A stretch of 64,000 nt of DNA from Anaerolineales bacterium. Lineage in GTDB: Bacteria; Chloroflexota; Anaerolineae; Anaerolineales; UBA6663. This document shows positions 34,394 through 42,101 of this stretch, in pieces (the first letter of the stretch is position 1; each line of letters opens with the position of its first letter). Location: positions 1 to 64,000 of the forward strand of contig JADZEK010000049.1 of assembly GCA_020850595.1 (NCBI GenBank), written 5' to 3'. A program made the position numbers and the translations under genes. The notes below the pieces were generated by a model. The model saw only the letters and a program-made list of their open reading frames with translations, made no database searches and was not told the origin of the DNA.

Positions 34394-34439
34394 TGGCAGT
34401 TACCGGCTCGCCCGGCGCATGCAGCGAGCCGGTAACTGC
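34394..34439 (-). terminator. Strong intercistronic hairpin after the sugar-binding protein gene
   Basis: A perfect 17-base stem (GGCAGTTACCGGCTCGC and complement) with a 12-base loop lies 20 bases after the binding-protein stop and before the ATPase gene. No T tract follows on the minus strand, so partial termination or mRNA protection is likely. It mirrors the hairpin after the other minus-strand binding protein. Confidence 0.65.
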
Positions 34440-34459
34440 CCGGTCCTCATCCGGCGCGG

Positions 34460-35479
34460 CTAAGGCTGCCAGTCGCCGATGGGGCACTCCAACTCATACG
34501 TCTCGCCGTCGGCCTGGTGCACGGTCACGGGCCACGGGCTGAAGGGCTTCACCTCCGCCCCGGTCGTCAGGTAGTCATAGATCTGCTGCATTTGCGCCTG
34601 CGCGCCAGAGTAGGAGCTCCATTCGAAAGCGGCGATCAACTCGCCGTCGGCCAGCCACGTCTGGCTCTCCGGGGCAAAGCCGCCGCTGATGACCTTGATC
34701 TTGTCGGTCAGTTCCTGGGCCTTGAGGGCCTGCACCACCCCGCCCGTCATCACTTCCGAGATGACGTAGATGCCCTTGAGATCGGCGTTGGCCGCCAGCA
34801 CGTCCTCGGTGATCGCCTGGGCCCGCGCCGGGTCCCAGTCGGCGTAGCCCGTCATCACCTTCTCGATCTCCGGGTGCTCGCTCAGGTACTGGTTCACGCC
34901 GTCATCGTTCCAGGTGACCAGCGCCATGCCGGCAAAACCGTTGATATGCAGAATCTTGCCCTCGTTGCCGATGGCGTTGGCCAGGTACTCGGCGCTGCGA
35001 TAGCCGATGCAGTACAGGTCGTTGCCGCTGTGGTTGAGCACCTTGTCGCTGGCGGCAGCGTTGTCAATGCTGAAGACCGGAATGCCCTTCTCCACCGCTT
35101 TGTCAATAGACGGGCCGACCGCGTCGGCGTTGGCGGCGGCGATCAGCAGCGCGTCAATGTCCTGGGTCAGCAGGTCTTCAATGTCGCTGGCCTGCTTAGC
35201 CGGGTCGTTGCCGTGCTCGATGTGAATCAGCTTGACGCCCAGTTCGTCGGCCTTGTCCTTCAGGCCGTTGAACAGCTGAATCTGAAAGTCATCCAGCAGG
35301 GGCGGGCCGGAGAAAGCCACGGTGATTTCGTCATCCACCGGGGCTTGGGTGGCCGCCGGAGCCTCCGTGGGGGCCGGGGCCTGGGTGGGGGCCGGGGTGG
35401 CCGCGGGCTGGCAGGCGGTCGCCAGCAGGGCGACGAGCAGCAGGCCCACCAGCCATTTCGGGACGTGTAACGTGCGCAT
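34460..35479 (-). CDS. Ribose-type (family-1 periplasmic-like) sugar-binding lipoprotein
   Basis: A 339-residue lipoprotein. The start at 35479 is chosen for GGAGGAG upstream and a normal signal peptide (VGLLLVALLATAC lipobox), followed by a Thr/Pro/Ala-rich linker. The mature part has the periplasmic-binding-protein fold: EITVAFSGPPLLDDFQ strand, DIDALLIAAANADAVGP, then IPVFSIDNAA and the second lobe with YVISEVMTGGVVQAL. It delivers a monosaccharide or sugar derivative to the permease encoded just upstream. Confidence 0.87.
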   Translation of the reverse strand: MRTLHVPKWLVGLLLVALLATACQPAATPAPTQAPAPTEAPAATQAPVDDEITVAFSGPPLLDDFQIQLFNGLKDKADELGVKLIHIEHGNDPAKQASDIEDLLTQDIDALLIAAANADAVGPSIDKAVEKGIPVFSIDNAAASDKVLNHSGNDLYCIGYRSAEYLANAIGNEGKILHINGFAGMALVTWNDDGVNQYLSEHPEIEKVMTGYADWDPARAQAITEDVLAANADLKGIYVISEVMTGGVVQALKAQELTDKIKVISGGFAPESQTWLADGELIAAFEWSSYSGAQAQMQQIYDYLTTGAEVKPFSPWPVTVHQADGETYELECPIGDWQP

Positions 35480-35579
35480 TAGACTCCTCCTATCGAGATG
35501 AACCATTGGGTGCGGTGAGTGAGCCAATCGGATTGCGCGGAATGACCACCTCCTGTCGAACGGGGCGGTAAGCCCCAGC

Positions 35580-36572
35580 CTAGCTGTTGCGGCGCTGAAG
35601 GGTATCCACCATCACCGCCAGCAGGATGATCAGACCCTTGAACACGTACTGATAAAAGCCCGAAACGCCCAGCAGGTTTAGGCCGTTATTGATAAACCCC
35701 AACATGAACACGCCGATGAGCGTGCCCACCACCCCGCCCGTTCCGCCCGACACCGAGGCGCCCCCGATCAGCACGGCCGCGATGCTGTCCAGTTCCATGC
35801 CCACCCCGGCGTTCGGCTGGGCCGAGGCCACCCGCCCGAGCAGCACGATAGATGCCAGGGCCGTCAGCAGCGCGCTCCCGATGAACACACCCAGGGTCAG
35901 GCGCGTGAGGTGGATGCCGCACACGCGGGCCGCCTCCCGGTTGCCGCCCATGGCGTACAGATGGCGGCCCACCGCCGTGTAGCGCAGGACAAAGCCCATC
36001 AGCCCGGCCACGCAGACCAGCGTAATCAGCGACCACGGCACCGGCCCCACGTTGCCCGCGCCCAGAAACTCGTAAGGCATCGGAAACCGGATGAACGGGT
36101 GTCCGTCGGTATAGATCAGCGTGATCCCGCGGGCCACATACATCGTGCTCAGCGTGATGATCACCGAGATGCCCGTGCCCCGGCTCACCAAGAAGCCGTT
36201 GGTCAGGCCCCAGGCCAACGTCACGGCCAGCGCCACCGTCAACGCCGGCCCAAAGCCCCACTGCAGCGACAACCCGCCCAGCAGCGCGCCAAACAGGCCC
36301 AGGTAGCTGCCAATGGATAGGTCAATGTTGCCCGTCAGCAGGCACAGCAGCTGCGCCAGTGCCAGGATGCCGATCACCGCCACCTGGCGCGTGACATTAA
36401 ACAGATTATTGGCGGTCAAGAAGACCGGCGAGCTGAATGAAAGAAACACCAGCCAGACGATCAGCACCGTGGGCAGGATCAGGCGCGAGAGCTGCCGCCG
36501 CAGCGCCCGCCGCCGGTCGAAGGCCAGGTTGGCCGGCTGGTGGAGGTCCAACGATTGATCGAGTTGGCCCAT
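35580..36572 (-). CDS. Ribose-type sugar ABC transporter permease (RbsC family)
   Basis: A 330-residue membrane protein with eight to ten hydrophobic segments and the RbsC landmarks: ARQVAVIGILALAQ, LLTGNIDLSIGSYLGL and GGASVSGGTGGVVGT near the cytoplasmic loop, LGFINNGLNLLGV near the end. The gene lies 42 bases after the DeoR stop and before the binding-protein gene. It forms the homodimeric channel for the sugar importer. Confidence 0.88.
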   Translation of the reverse strand: MGQLDQSLDLHQPANLAFDRRRALRRQLSRLILPTVLIVWLVFLSFSSPVFLTANNLFNVTRQVAVIGILALAQLLCLLTGNIDLSIGSYLGLFGALLGGLSLQWGFGPALTVALAVTLAWGLTNGFLVSRGTGISVIITLSTMYVARGITLIYTDGHPFIRFPMPYEFLGAGNVGPVPWSLITLVCVAGLMGFVLRYTAVGRHLYAMGGNREAARVCGIHLTRLTLGVFIGSALLTALASIVLLGRVASAQPNAGVGMELDSIAAVLIGGASVSGGTGGVVGTLIGVFMLGFINNGLNLLGVSGFYQYVFKGLIILLAVMVDTLQRRNS

Positions 36573-36614
36573 GCGCAGTTCCTTCTAGGTCTTTAGCTGG
36601 TTGTGCCGCGCGCC

Positions 36615-37436
36615 CTAGTCACCGGCCGGCACCGTCAGCACCTCGATGCCGGCGGCCTCGAGCGCTTGGCGCTGGTCGGCGGGCAGGCCGTCGTCAGTCA
36701 CCAGGGTGTTGACCACCGCCAGCGGCGCCACCGCCGCAAACGCCGTCCGGCCGATCTTGCTAGAATCGGCCAGCACAATGCGCTGGCGCGCGTTCTGAAT
36801 GAGCGCCTGCTTCACCACGGCATCATCCACGTTAAACTCGGTCAGACCCGCCTTCAGGTCCAGGCCGCCCACGCCGATGAAAGCCTTGTCCACGTGGTAG
36901 TTGCTGTAAGTCTGCGCCGGGATGGGGCCGATCATGGACAGTTCGCCCGCCCGCACGATGCCGCCCGTCAGGATCAACCGCACATCCGACGTCAGCGACA
37001 GGCGCGCCACAATCGCGTTGGCAATCGGCAGGCTGGCGGTCAAGATCGTGAGGTTGCGCTTGCCCCCCAGCGCCTGGGCCAGCTCGAGCAAGGTCGTGCC
37101 CACATCCAGGGCCAGGCTGTCGCCGTCCAGCACCAACTCGGCCGCCCGGCGGCTTATCGCCTGCTTGCGCGCTTCGTGGCGCGTGGCCCGCAGTGCATAC
37201 GGCGGCTCGAAGCTGCGTCCCAGATTCACCACCGCGCCGCCGTGCACGCGCCGTATCAGCCCCTCGCGCTCCAGGTCGCGCAAGTCGCGGCGGATGGTCA
37301 TTTCCGACACGCCGAACAAATCGCACAATTGCGCTACGCGCTTGCTGCCGCTGGCCTGCACCAACTCCACAATCGTCCGGCGGCGGTCAGTCTGCATCGG
37401 TGGCCCAGGCGGGGGGTGATCAAGGAGGGCGGTCAT
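36615..37436 (-). CDS. DeoR/GlpR-family transcriptional regulator
   Basis: A 273-residue regulator. The DeoR helix-turn-helix lies at about residues 17-70 (RRRTIVELVQASGSKRVAQL, then SEMTIRRDLRDLEREGLI and RVHGGAV). The C-terminal sugar-phosphate sensor domain has LALDVGTTLLEL, LTGGIVRAGELSMIG and DKAFIGVGGLD, with KIGRTAF near the end. No ribosome-binding site is clear; an ATG 13 codons in is possible. It lies behind a strong promoter overlapped by an operator-like element, consistent with autoregulation. The effector is probably a phosphorylated intermediate made by the nearby kinases. Confidence 0.9.
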   Translation of the reverse strand: MTALLDHPPPGPPMQTDRRRTIVELVQASGSKRVAQLCDLFGVSEMTIRRDLRDLEREGLIRRVHGGAVVNLGRSFEPPYALRATRHEARKQAISRRAAELVLDGDSLALDVGTTLLELAQALGGKRNLTILTASLPIANAIVARLSLTSDVRLILTGGIVRAGELSMIGPIPAQTYSNYHVDKAFIGVGGLDLKAGLTEFNVDDAVVKQALIQNARQRIVLADSSKIGRTAFAAVAPLAVVNTLVTDDGLPADQRQALEAAGIEVLTVPAGD

Positions 37437-37449
37437 GGATGGTCGAATG

Positions 37450-37459
37450 TGTTCCGATA
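37450..37459. promoter_or_regulatory. DeoR-type operator element B overlapping the -10
   Basis: TGTTCCGATA on the plus strand, TATCGGAACA in the direction of transcription, begins with the last three bases of the -10, exactly as at the FGGY kinase promoter (TATTCGAACA). Confidence 0.5.
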
Positions 37460-37485
37460 GTACGCTTGCCGTGTGCGTTTGTCAA
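37457..37485 (-). promoter_or_regulatory. Consensus sigma70 promoter of the DeoR-transporter operon
   Basis: On the minus strand TTGACA (37480-37485) and TACTAT (37457-37462) are 17 bases apart. It lies just upstream of the DeoR start and would serve the regulator, transporter, kinase and hydrolase genes. Confidence 0.72.
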
Positions 37486-37505
37486 TTACCTGTGTGCGCC
37501 CGCGC

Positions 37506-38588
37506 CTACACCAGAAAACGGCCCTTTTCCAAAACCACCCGGCCGTCGAGCCAAATCTGGCCCTCCTGGCGCAAATCCTTGATGATGTCCCAATGCAAGG
37601 CCGACTGGTTGATGCCCTTGTTCTCGGCATACGCCCGGCCCAGGGCCAGGTGCACCGTGCCGCCGATCTTCTCGTCGTAAAGTATGTCGTAGCAGAAGCG
37701 CTGAATGCCGAAGTTCGTGCCCACCCCAAACTCTCCTAGCCGGCGCGCCCCCGCGTCCATGTCCAGCAGCTTGTCTAGCAATGCCTGATTAGTGCGCGCC
37801 GTCGCCCGCACCACCTGCCCCTGGTCGAACTCCAGCCGAATGCCCTCGACCCTCTGGCCCACGTAGACCCCCGGAAAGTCAAACGTGATCGTCCCTTGCG
37901 CGCTGTCATCCACCGGCGCCGTGAAAATCTCGCCGTCAGGCATGTTCAGATGCCCGTCGGCCACTTCATAAACGCGGCCGCGCGTAGAGAACGTCAGGTC
38001 GGTGCCCCCGCCCACCAGGCGCACTCTCTCGGCCGCCTGGAACACCGCGCACAGCTCGCGGTAGCGCTGGGCTTCGGCCGCCCAGTCGCGCAGCGTGGCG
38101 CTGAAGAAGAACGCCATCATCTCGTCCAGGCTCATCTCCGCCTGCTGCGCCAGCGCCTCGTTCGGCACGCGCACCAGCACCCAGCGCGTCTGCTCGTTGC
38201 GCAGCGCGCTCACCTGGCCCATCGCGCGCTTGTGGGCGGCGATCTTCTCGGGCGCGATGCCCGTAAACTCGTGCGGGTTGCGCGCGCCCCGCAGGCCGAT
38301 ATACACGTCGGCCCACTCCATCCCGTGCGCCTGCATCTCCGGCGCCCAGTCCAGTTGCGCCTGGTTGCCATAGCGCATCAGGTCGCGCTCCAGGTATGCC
38401 GACTGAAATTCCACGTGCGGCAGCCCCCCCGCCCGGATGACCGCCGCGTGCACCGCCCGCGCCAGCGCGAAGGTCTCCACCTCCATCATCGTGATCTGCA
38501 CCTTCTGGCCGGGCTGTACCTCGGTCGAATAGCTGACCAGGATGTCGGCGAGTTGTTCCCATTCACTGCGCCTGCGTTCGTTGTCCAT
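37506..38588 (-). CDS. M29-family (thermophilic, AmpS-like) aminopeptidase
   Basis: A 360-residue protein of the M29 aminopeptidase family. The N-terminal WEQLADILVSYSTEVQPGQK and a GGLPHVEF strand are typical. The catalytic C-terminal part has RLVGGGTDLTFSTRGR, NMPDGEIFTAP with metal-binding Glu, GNFGIG-like LGEFGVGTNFGI and ALHWDIIKDLR with His and Asp. M29 enzymes remove N-terminal residues from peptides. In a sugar operon it may cleave an amino-acyl or peptide part of a conjugate; that is inferred. It sits between the eIF2B-like genes and the DeoR promoter. Confidence 0.88.
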   Translation of the reverse strand: MDNERRRSEWEQLADILVSYSTEVQPGQKVQITMMEVETFALARAVHAAVIRAGGLPHVEFQSAYLERDLMRYGNQAQLDWAPEMQAHGMEWADVYIGLRGARNPHEFTGIAPEKIAAHKRAMGQVSALRNEQTRWVLVRVPNEALAQQAEMSLDEMMAFFFSATLRDWAAEAQRYRELCAVFQAAERVRLVGGGTDLTFSTRGRVYEVADGHLNMPDGEIFTAPVDDSAQGTITFDFPGVYVGQRVEGIRLEFDQGQVVRATARTNQALLDKLLDMDAGARRLGEFGVGTNFGIQRFCYDILYDEKIGGTVHLALGRAYAENKGINQSALHWDIIKDLRQEGQIWLDGRVVLEKGRFLV

Positions 38589-38607
38589 CGCGGTTGCCTC
38601 GGCTTGC

Positions 38608-39579
38608 TTACAGCGCGCCGCTCGCCCAGGCGGGCAGCCAGGCGTTCAGCCGTTCGCTCAGTTGGCTCTGCCACATCACCGTAATGCAGGCCGCCGGGTT
38701 GAGCAGGCCGCGCTCGGTGATGATGGCCGTCACCAGCTCAGGCGGGGTCTCGTCAAAAATGCGGCCGATCACCTGGGCCTCGGGCGGGTATTGCTCGCTG
38801 AGCACCTCGTGCCGGTGGATTGGGTCTACGCGGAAGGGCAGCCCCAGCAGGGTGCTGGCGTCGAACTTGAGCGTGTCGGCGGCGATGTAAAACGGCACGC
38901 CGTGCGCCTTGGCCACCAGCGCCGTGGGGTAGGTGCCCACCTTGCACAGCGAATAACCGTGCGACGAGACCGCATCCGCCCCCACGAACACCACGTCGGC
39001 CTGCGGCACCAATTCGCCGATGCAGGCGTCAATGCTCACGGCCACCGGAATGCCCAGTTTCGCCATTTCGGTCACCGTCCACAGGCCCTCGTTCGCCGGG
39101 CGCGACTCGGTCACGACCACGCGGAAACGCTTGCCCTGTTCCCAGGCGCGCCGCAGGATGCGCCAGACCGTGGACGACATGCTGTACATAAACACGGTGT
39201 CGCCGTTCTGCACCTTCGCGGCGCCGTAATCGGCAATCCGCCCCAGGGCCGTCTCGGCAAAGGCCAGGAACTCATCGGCCGCGGCCAGCACCTCGGCCCT
39301 GAGCGCTGCCACCGGCGCCTGCGCCGCCAGCCCGGCTTCCAGGCGGCCCAGCAGCCGGTGCAGGGCGTTGATCGGCGGGGCCAGCGAAGGCGTCACGCGC
39401 AAGATGTCTTGCGCCGCCTGCTCCACCTCGGCCGCCAGCGCCGCGCTGTCGCTGGCCGAGCTGTCGCCCACCAGCGTCGCCAGGGCGCGCACGACCTCCT
39501 TGGCCGTGTCGGCCGCGCCGCCAATCACGTCGGTGCGAATCCGCTCGACCACGGTCGTTATCGCCGGATGTTGCGTCAT
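38608..39579 (-). CDS. eIF2B-like sugar-phosphate isomerase homologue, copy 1
   Basis: A 323-residue member of the IF-2B/MtnA/ribose-1,5-bisphosphate isomerase superfamily. The start at 39579 has GGAGG upstream; the longer frame overlaps the preceding gene. The N-terminal helical part is followed by DTVFMYSMSSTVWRIL, RVVVTESRP, VVFVGADAVSSHGYS-type loop, KVGTYPTALVAKAHG and the family tail DETPPELVTAIITERG. MtnA and R15P isomerase have a catalytic Cys in the first of these loops and an Asp in the GAD loop. Here the Asp is kept (GADAV) but the Cys loop reads YSMSST. Activity is therefore uncertain. Confidence 0.8.
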   Translation of the reverse strand: MTQHPAITTVVERIRTDVIGGAADTAKEVVRALATLVGDSSASDSAALAAEVEQAAQDILRVTPSLAPPINALHRLLGRLEAGLAAQAPVAALRAEVLAAADEFLAFAETALGRIADYGAAKVQNGDTVFMYSMSSTVWRILRRAWEQGKRFRVVVTESRPANEGLWTVTEMAKLGIPVAVSIDACIGELVPQADVVFVGADAVSSHGYSLCKVGTYPTALVAKAHGVPFYIAADTLKFDASTLLGLPFRVDPIHRHEVLSEQYPPEAQVIGRIFDETPPELVTAIITERGLLNPAACITVMWQSQLSERLNAWLPAWASGAL

Positions 39580-39581
39580 AT

Positions 39582-40568
39582 TCAAGCCTCCTGAATGAAA
39601 GCCGCGGCCACCCGCCGGGTCAGCCAGTCGCTGGCCGGCAGAGCCAGCATGATGTCGGCGCACGCTTGGGGGGCCAGCACGCCGCGCTCAGTGACAATGC
39701 CCGCCAACAAAGCTGCGGGGGTGCGGTCAAATAGATGCCCGGCCGGCCGGGTGGAACCGCCGGCCGGCGCCTGCGCCGTGCGGTCGCCGGGCTGGAACCG
39801 CAGCGCGTCCAGGGGGGGCCGCCGGCCCTGCATCGAAGCCGTGTCGAACTTCAGGGTGTCGGCCGCCACGTAGACGCGCACACCGTGGCGGCGGGCGGCC
39901 AGCGCCGCCGGGTACGTGCCCACTTTGCACACGACGCTGCCGTCGGCTTCAATCGCCTCCGCGCCCAACAGCATCAGGCTGGCCCGCGGCGTCACGAACT
40001 GCAAAGCGGCGTCAATCGTCACCTCCACCGGCACGCCCAGGGCCGCCAACTCGCCAGCCGTCTCCAGCCCATCCTGGTTCGGGCGCGACTCAGTCACCCG
40101 CGCGCGAAAACGCTTGCCCGCGCGCCAGGCCTCCGCCAGCGTGCGGCGCACCGTCTCGCTCAGCGTCCAGGTGACGACCAGCCCGTTTTCAGGGATCAGC
40201 GCCGCCCCGGTCCGCGCCACTTGTTCACGCGCCGCCTGGGCCTGCGCCGCCAGCCGCCTGGCTTCGCCTTCGAGCGCCCCGCGCAGCGTCTCCACGTCCG
40301 TGCTGTTCGCCGCCGTGCGTTCGGCCGCGGCCAGCAAGCGATGCAGCACGTTGCGCGGCGGCGCGTAGGCGGGCATGGCCGTCACCAGCGCGTCAGCCGC
40401 CGCATACAGTTCATCCAGCAGGCCCATCGCTGTGCTGGCCGCGCTGTCGGCCGCCACCTGCGCCAGGGCCTGCCCCACTTCGCGCCCGCTGCGCGCGGCA
40501 TGCAGCTCCAGCGCCGTCAGGCGTCGTACCAGGTTTACAACGGCTGGATGCTGCCTCGGAGCAGTCAT
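39582..40568 (-). CDS. eIF2B-like sugar-phosphate isomerase homologue, copy 2
   Basis: A 328-residue paralogue of copy 1, separated by two bases, so co-translated. Matching landmarks: GLVVTWTLSETVRRTL, RARVTESRPNQDGLET, LMLLGAEAIEADGSVV, KVGTYPAALAARRHG, YVAADTLKFD and FDRTPAALLAGIVTERG. The catalytic Cys is again missing (TWTLSET), and the conserved Asp of the GAD loop is Glu. Copy 1 keeps the Asp, so the two may form a heteromer with only one partial active site, as regulatory/catalytic pairs do. The C-terminal middle part has an extra Gly/Pro/Arg-rich insertion. Confidence 0.77.
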   Translation of the reverse strand: MTAPRQHPAVVNLVRRLTALELHAARSGREVGQALAQVAADSAASTAMGLLDELYAAADALVTAMPAYAPPRNVLHRLLAAAERTAANSTDVETLRGALEGEARRLAAQAQAAREQVARTGAALIPENGLVVTWTLSETVRRTLAEAWRAGKRFRARVTESRPNQDGLETAGELAALGVPVEVTIDAALQFVTPRASLMLLGAEAIEADGSVVCKVGTYPAALAARRHGVRVYVAADTLKFDTASMQGRRPPLDALRFQPGDRTAQAPAGGSTRPAGHLFDRTPAALLAGIVTERGVLAPQACADIMLALPASDWLTRRVAAAFIQEA

Positions 40569-40675
40569 GTGGGCGGAGGGCCGGCGTCTTCGTCAAACTT
40601 GGGCCAATGCCCGGTGTTGGGGTCTGTTCGGCGCATTGGCCCGCCTGCGGCGGCGGCCAGGCAGCGCCCGGCGCG

Positions 40676-41479
40676 CTAGCGCGCCCGGTTGGCCGCCTGC
40701 ATAAAGCGCTCCACCCGCGCCGGGTCAACTGGGTTCCAGGTGTGGCCGTCAACCTTGAGGCTCGAGCCTACAATCACGCCGTCGGCCACGCTCAAAAACG
40801 CTTCAATGTTTTCGGGCTTGGCCCCCGTATTCACGAACACCGGCACGTCGCCCACCGCCGCCTTGACATCCCCAAACTGCTCCACTTCCGGTTCGGTCCC
40901 GGCCATCGGGCCTGAGATCAAAATCACGTCAGCCAGGCACGACACCACCGCGCTGCGCGCCCGCTGCGCCACGCTGCGTGTGCCCAGCGGCGACGCGAAC
41001 TCCGGCACCACATTGTAGAAAACGCGCACATTTTGCGCGCCAATCTGTTGGCGAAAGCGCATCACCCGCCCGACATTCGGCGCCCACAAGCCCATGTCCG
41101 ATTCATACACGCCCGTGAGCACTTCGCGGATGAACGTCGCGCCCGTCGCGTGCGCGATCGCCATGGCCGCCATCGGGTCCCATAGGAAGTCAACGCCGAA
41201 GGGGATCGTGCTGGGCGCCAGGTCCGCCACCACCCGGGCCAGCGCGGCCACCTGTTCGAGGCCGGCCTCGAACACATACGGCCGATCATCTTCGTTGCAG
41301 AACATAATGGCGTTGACGCCGCCGGCCACCAGGTGCTCGATATCCGCCCGCATCCGTTCGACAATGCCGCGCACGCCGGCCGCGCCGTTATAGCGTGGCG
41401 TGCCGGGCAGCGCCGGAACATGCGCCATGGCCACAACGGGTTTGTCAACGCCAAACAAGTCCTTTAGCCAGGCCGGCAT
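40676..41479 (-). CDS. BtpA/SgcQ-family protein
   Basis: A 267-residue TIM-barrel-like protein of the BtpA family. Landmarks: KPVVAMAHVPALPGTPRY near the N-terminus, AGGVNAIMFCNEDDRPY, PFGVDFLWDPMAAMAIA, ATFIREVLTGVYESDMG, and VFVNTGAKPENIEAFL with DGVIVGSSLK near the end. GGGAGG precedes the ATG. BtpA was named from photosystem I biogenesis, but most bacterial homologues, like SgcQ, lie in sugar operons and probably act on a sugar-phosphate. It is the first gene behind the operator-bearing promoter of this operon. Confidence 0.85.
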   Translation of the reverse strand: MPAWLKDLFGVDKPVVAMAHVPALPGTPRYNGAAGVRGIVERMRADIEHLVAGGVNAIMFCNEDDRPYVFEAGLEQVAALARVVADLAPSTIPFGVDFLWDPMAAMAIAHATGATFIREVLTGVYESDMGLWAPNVGRVMRFRQQIGAQNVRVFYNVVPEFASPLGTRSVAQRARSAVVSCLADVILISGPMAGTEPEVEQFGDVKAAVGDVPVFVNTGAKPENIEAFLSVADGVIVGSSLKVDGHTWNPVDPARVERFMQAANRAR

Positions 41480-41558
41480 ACGTCCTCCCTCATCCTATGC
41501 AGAGCGTCATTCTCGAACTGCTGTGGTTAGCTCGCGACCACAACCCTCATCGGCAGCA

Positions 41559-41577
41559 TGTTCGTTAATGTTCATTT
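41559..41577. promoter_or_regulatory. DeoR-type operator element C
   Basis: In transcription direction AAATGAACA overlaps the -10 and TTAACGAACA follows, two GAACA half-sites in tandem. The plus-strand reading starts TGTTCGTTA, very like one half of the known GlpR operator and like elements A and B in this window. Confidence 0.5.
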
Positions 41578-41604
41578 ATACCACAACCCGTGAGCGCCAT
41601 GCAA
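41575..41604 (-). promoter_or_regulatory. Sigma70-type promoter of the BtpA-eIF2B-M29 operon
   Basis: On the minus strand TTGCAT (41599-41604) and TATAAA (41575-41580) are 18 bases apart. The transcript would start about 90 bases before the BtpA ATG. Confidence 0.6.
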
Positions 41605-41624
41605 TCGCCACCGCCACCGCCAGG

Positions 41625-41692
41625 ACAAATGCATCTAAAATGCGCGACGGTGCCTGACCGCCCTTTTTTACCTGTCACTCCGACTGGCACGG
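41625..41692 (+). repeat. Degenerate left-end fragment of the miniature inverted-repeat element
   Basis: ATGCATCTAAAATGCGC at the start and TTACCTGTCACTCCGA near the end align in order with the left end of the fuller copies (TTGCATCTAAACTGCGC and TTGCCTGTCACTCCGA). The rest is lost. It lies 50 bases before the next copy in the same orientation. Confidence 0.6.
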
Positions 41693-41744
41693 CGCTCGGC
41701 CCGCCGCCGCGCCTCGCCGCGTAGCCCTAGCGCCGCGTTGAGCA

Positions 41745-41869
41745 GGGCAATTGCATCTAAACTGCGCTTGGGACTGATCAGCCCCCTTTTGCCTGTCACT
41801 CCGAAGTACCCATGGCGCCCTGCGCCGGCCCCCAGTGGCGAAACACTCGGCGGACCATGTCATTCCGAA
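41745..41869 (+). repeat. Miniature inverted-repeat element copy 1, left part (split by IS110)
   Basis: Starts with the terminal sequence GGGCAATTGCATCTAAA and runs to CATTCCGAA, where the IS110-family element begins. It matches copy 2 closely, including GGCGAAACACTCGGCGGACC. Its right part resumes after the insertion element. Confidence 0.85.
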
Positions 41870-42101
41870 TATGCGATGGGACTACGTCCCATCCCTCCAG
41901 GCAGAAACGGGCCGGCGAGGTGCTACAATCCCAGGATGCGCCCGACAAGCTAAGACCGTGTGGTCATTGGTGCTTCCGAGCCCGATTTCGAATATGGTTC
42001 TGGTCAGGTGTGTTCCCACCATTGGTGGCGGCTAAGCCGACCCCGCTGAGTAACTTACTGGATCGACACACGACCGGGTCGGGCGCCGAAAGGAGCCTGC
42101 G
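41870..42101 (+). ncRNA. Candidate bridge RNA region in the IS110 left end
   Basis: The 232 bases before the recombinase hold no gene but several short hairpins: GATGGGAC-TAC-GTCCCATC (41875-41893), CCACC-ATT-GGTGG (42016-42028) and GGC-TAA-GCC (42030-42038). An extended -10, TGCTACAAT (41921-41929), could start transcription. IS110-group elements encode their bridge RNA here; exact ends and the target/donor loops cannot be fixed by eye. Confidence 0.55.

Larger units (their letters stand above)
41480..41744. promoter_or_regulatory. Upstream region of the BtpA operon
   Basis: Contains the minus-strand promoter and operator listed separately, then a degenerate left-end fragment of the miniature repeat. 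No gene is visible. Confidence 0.6.
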
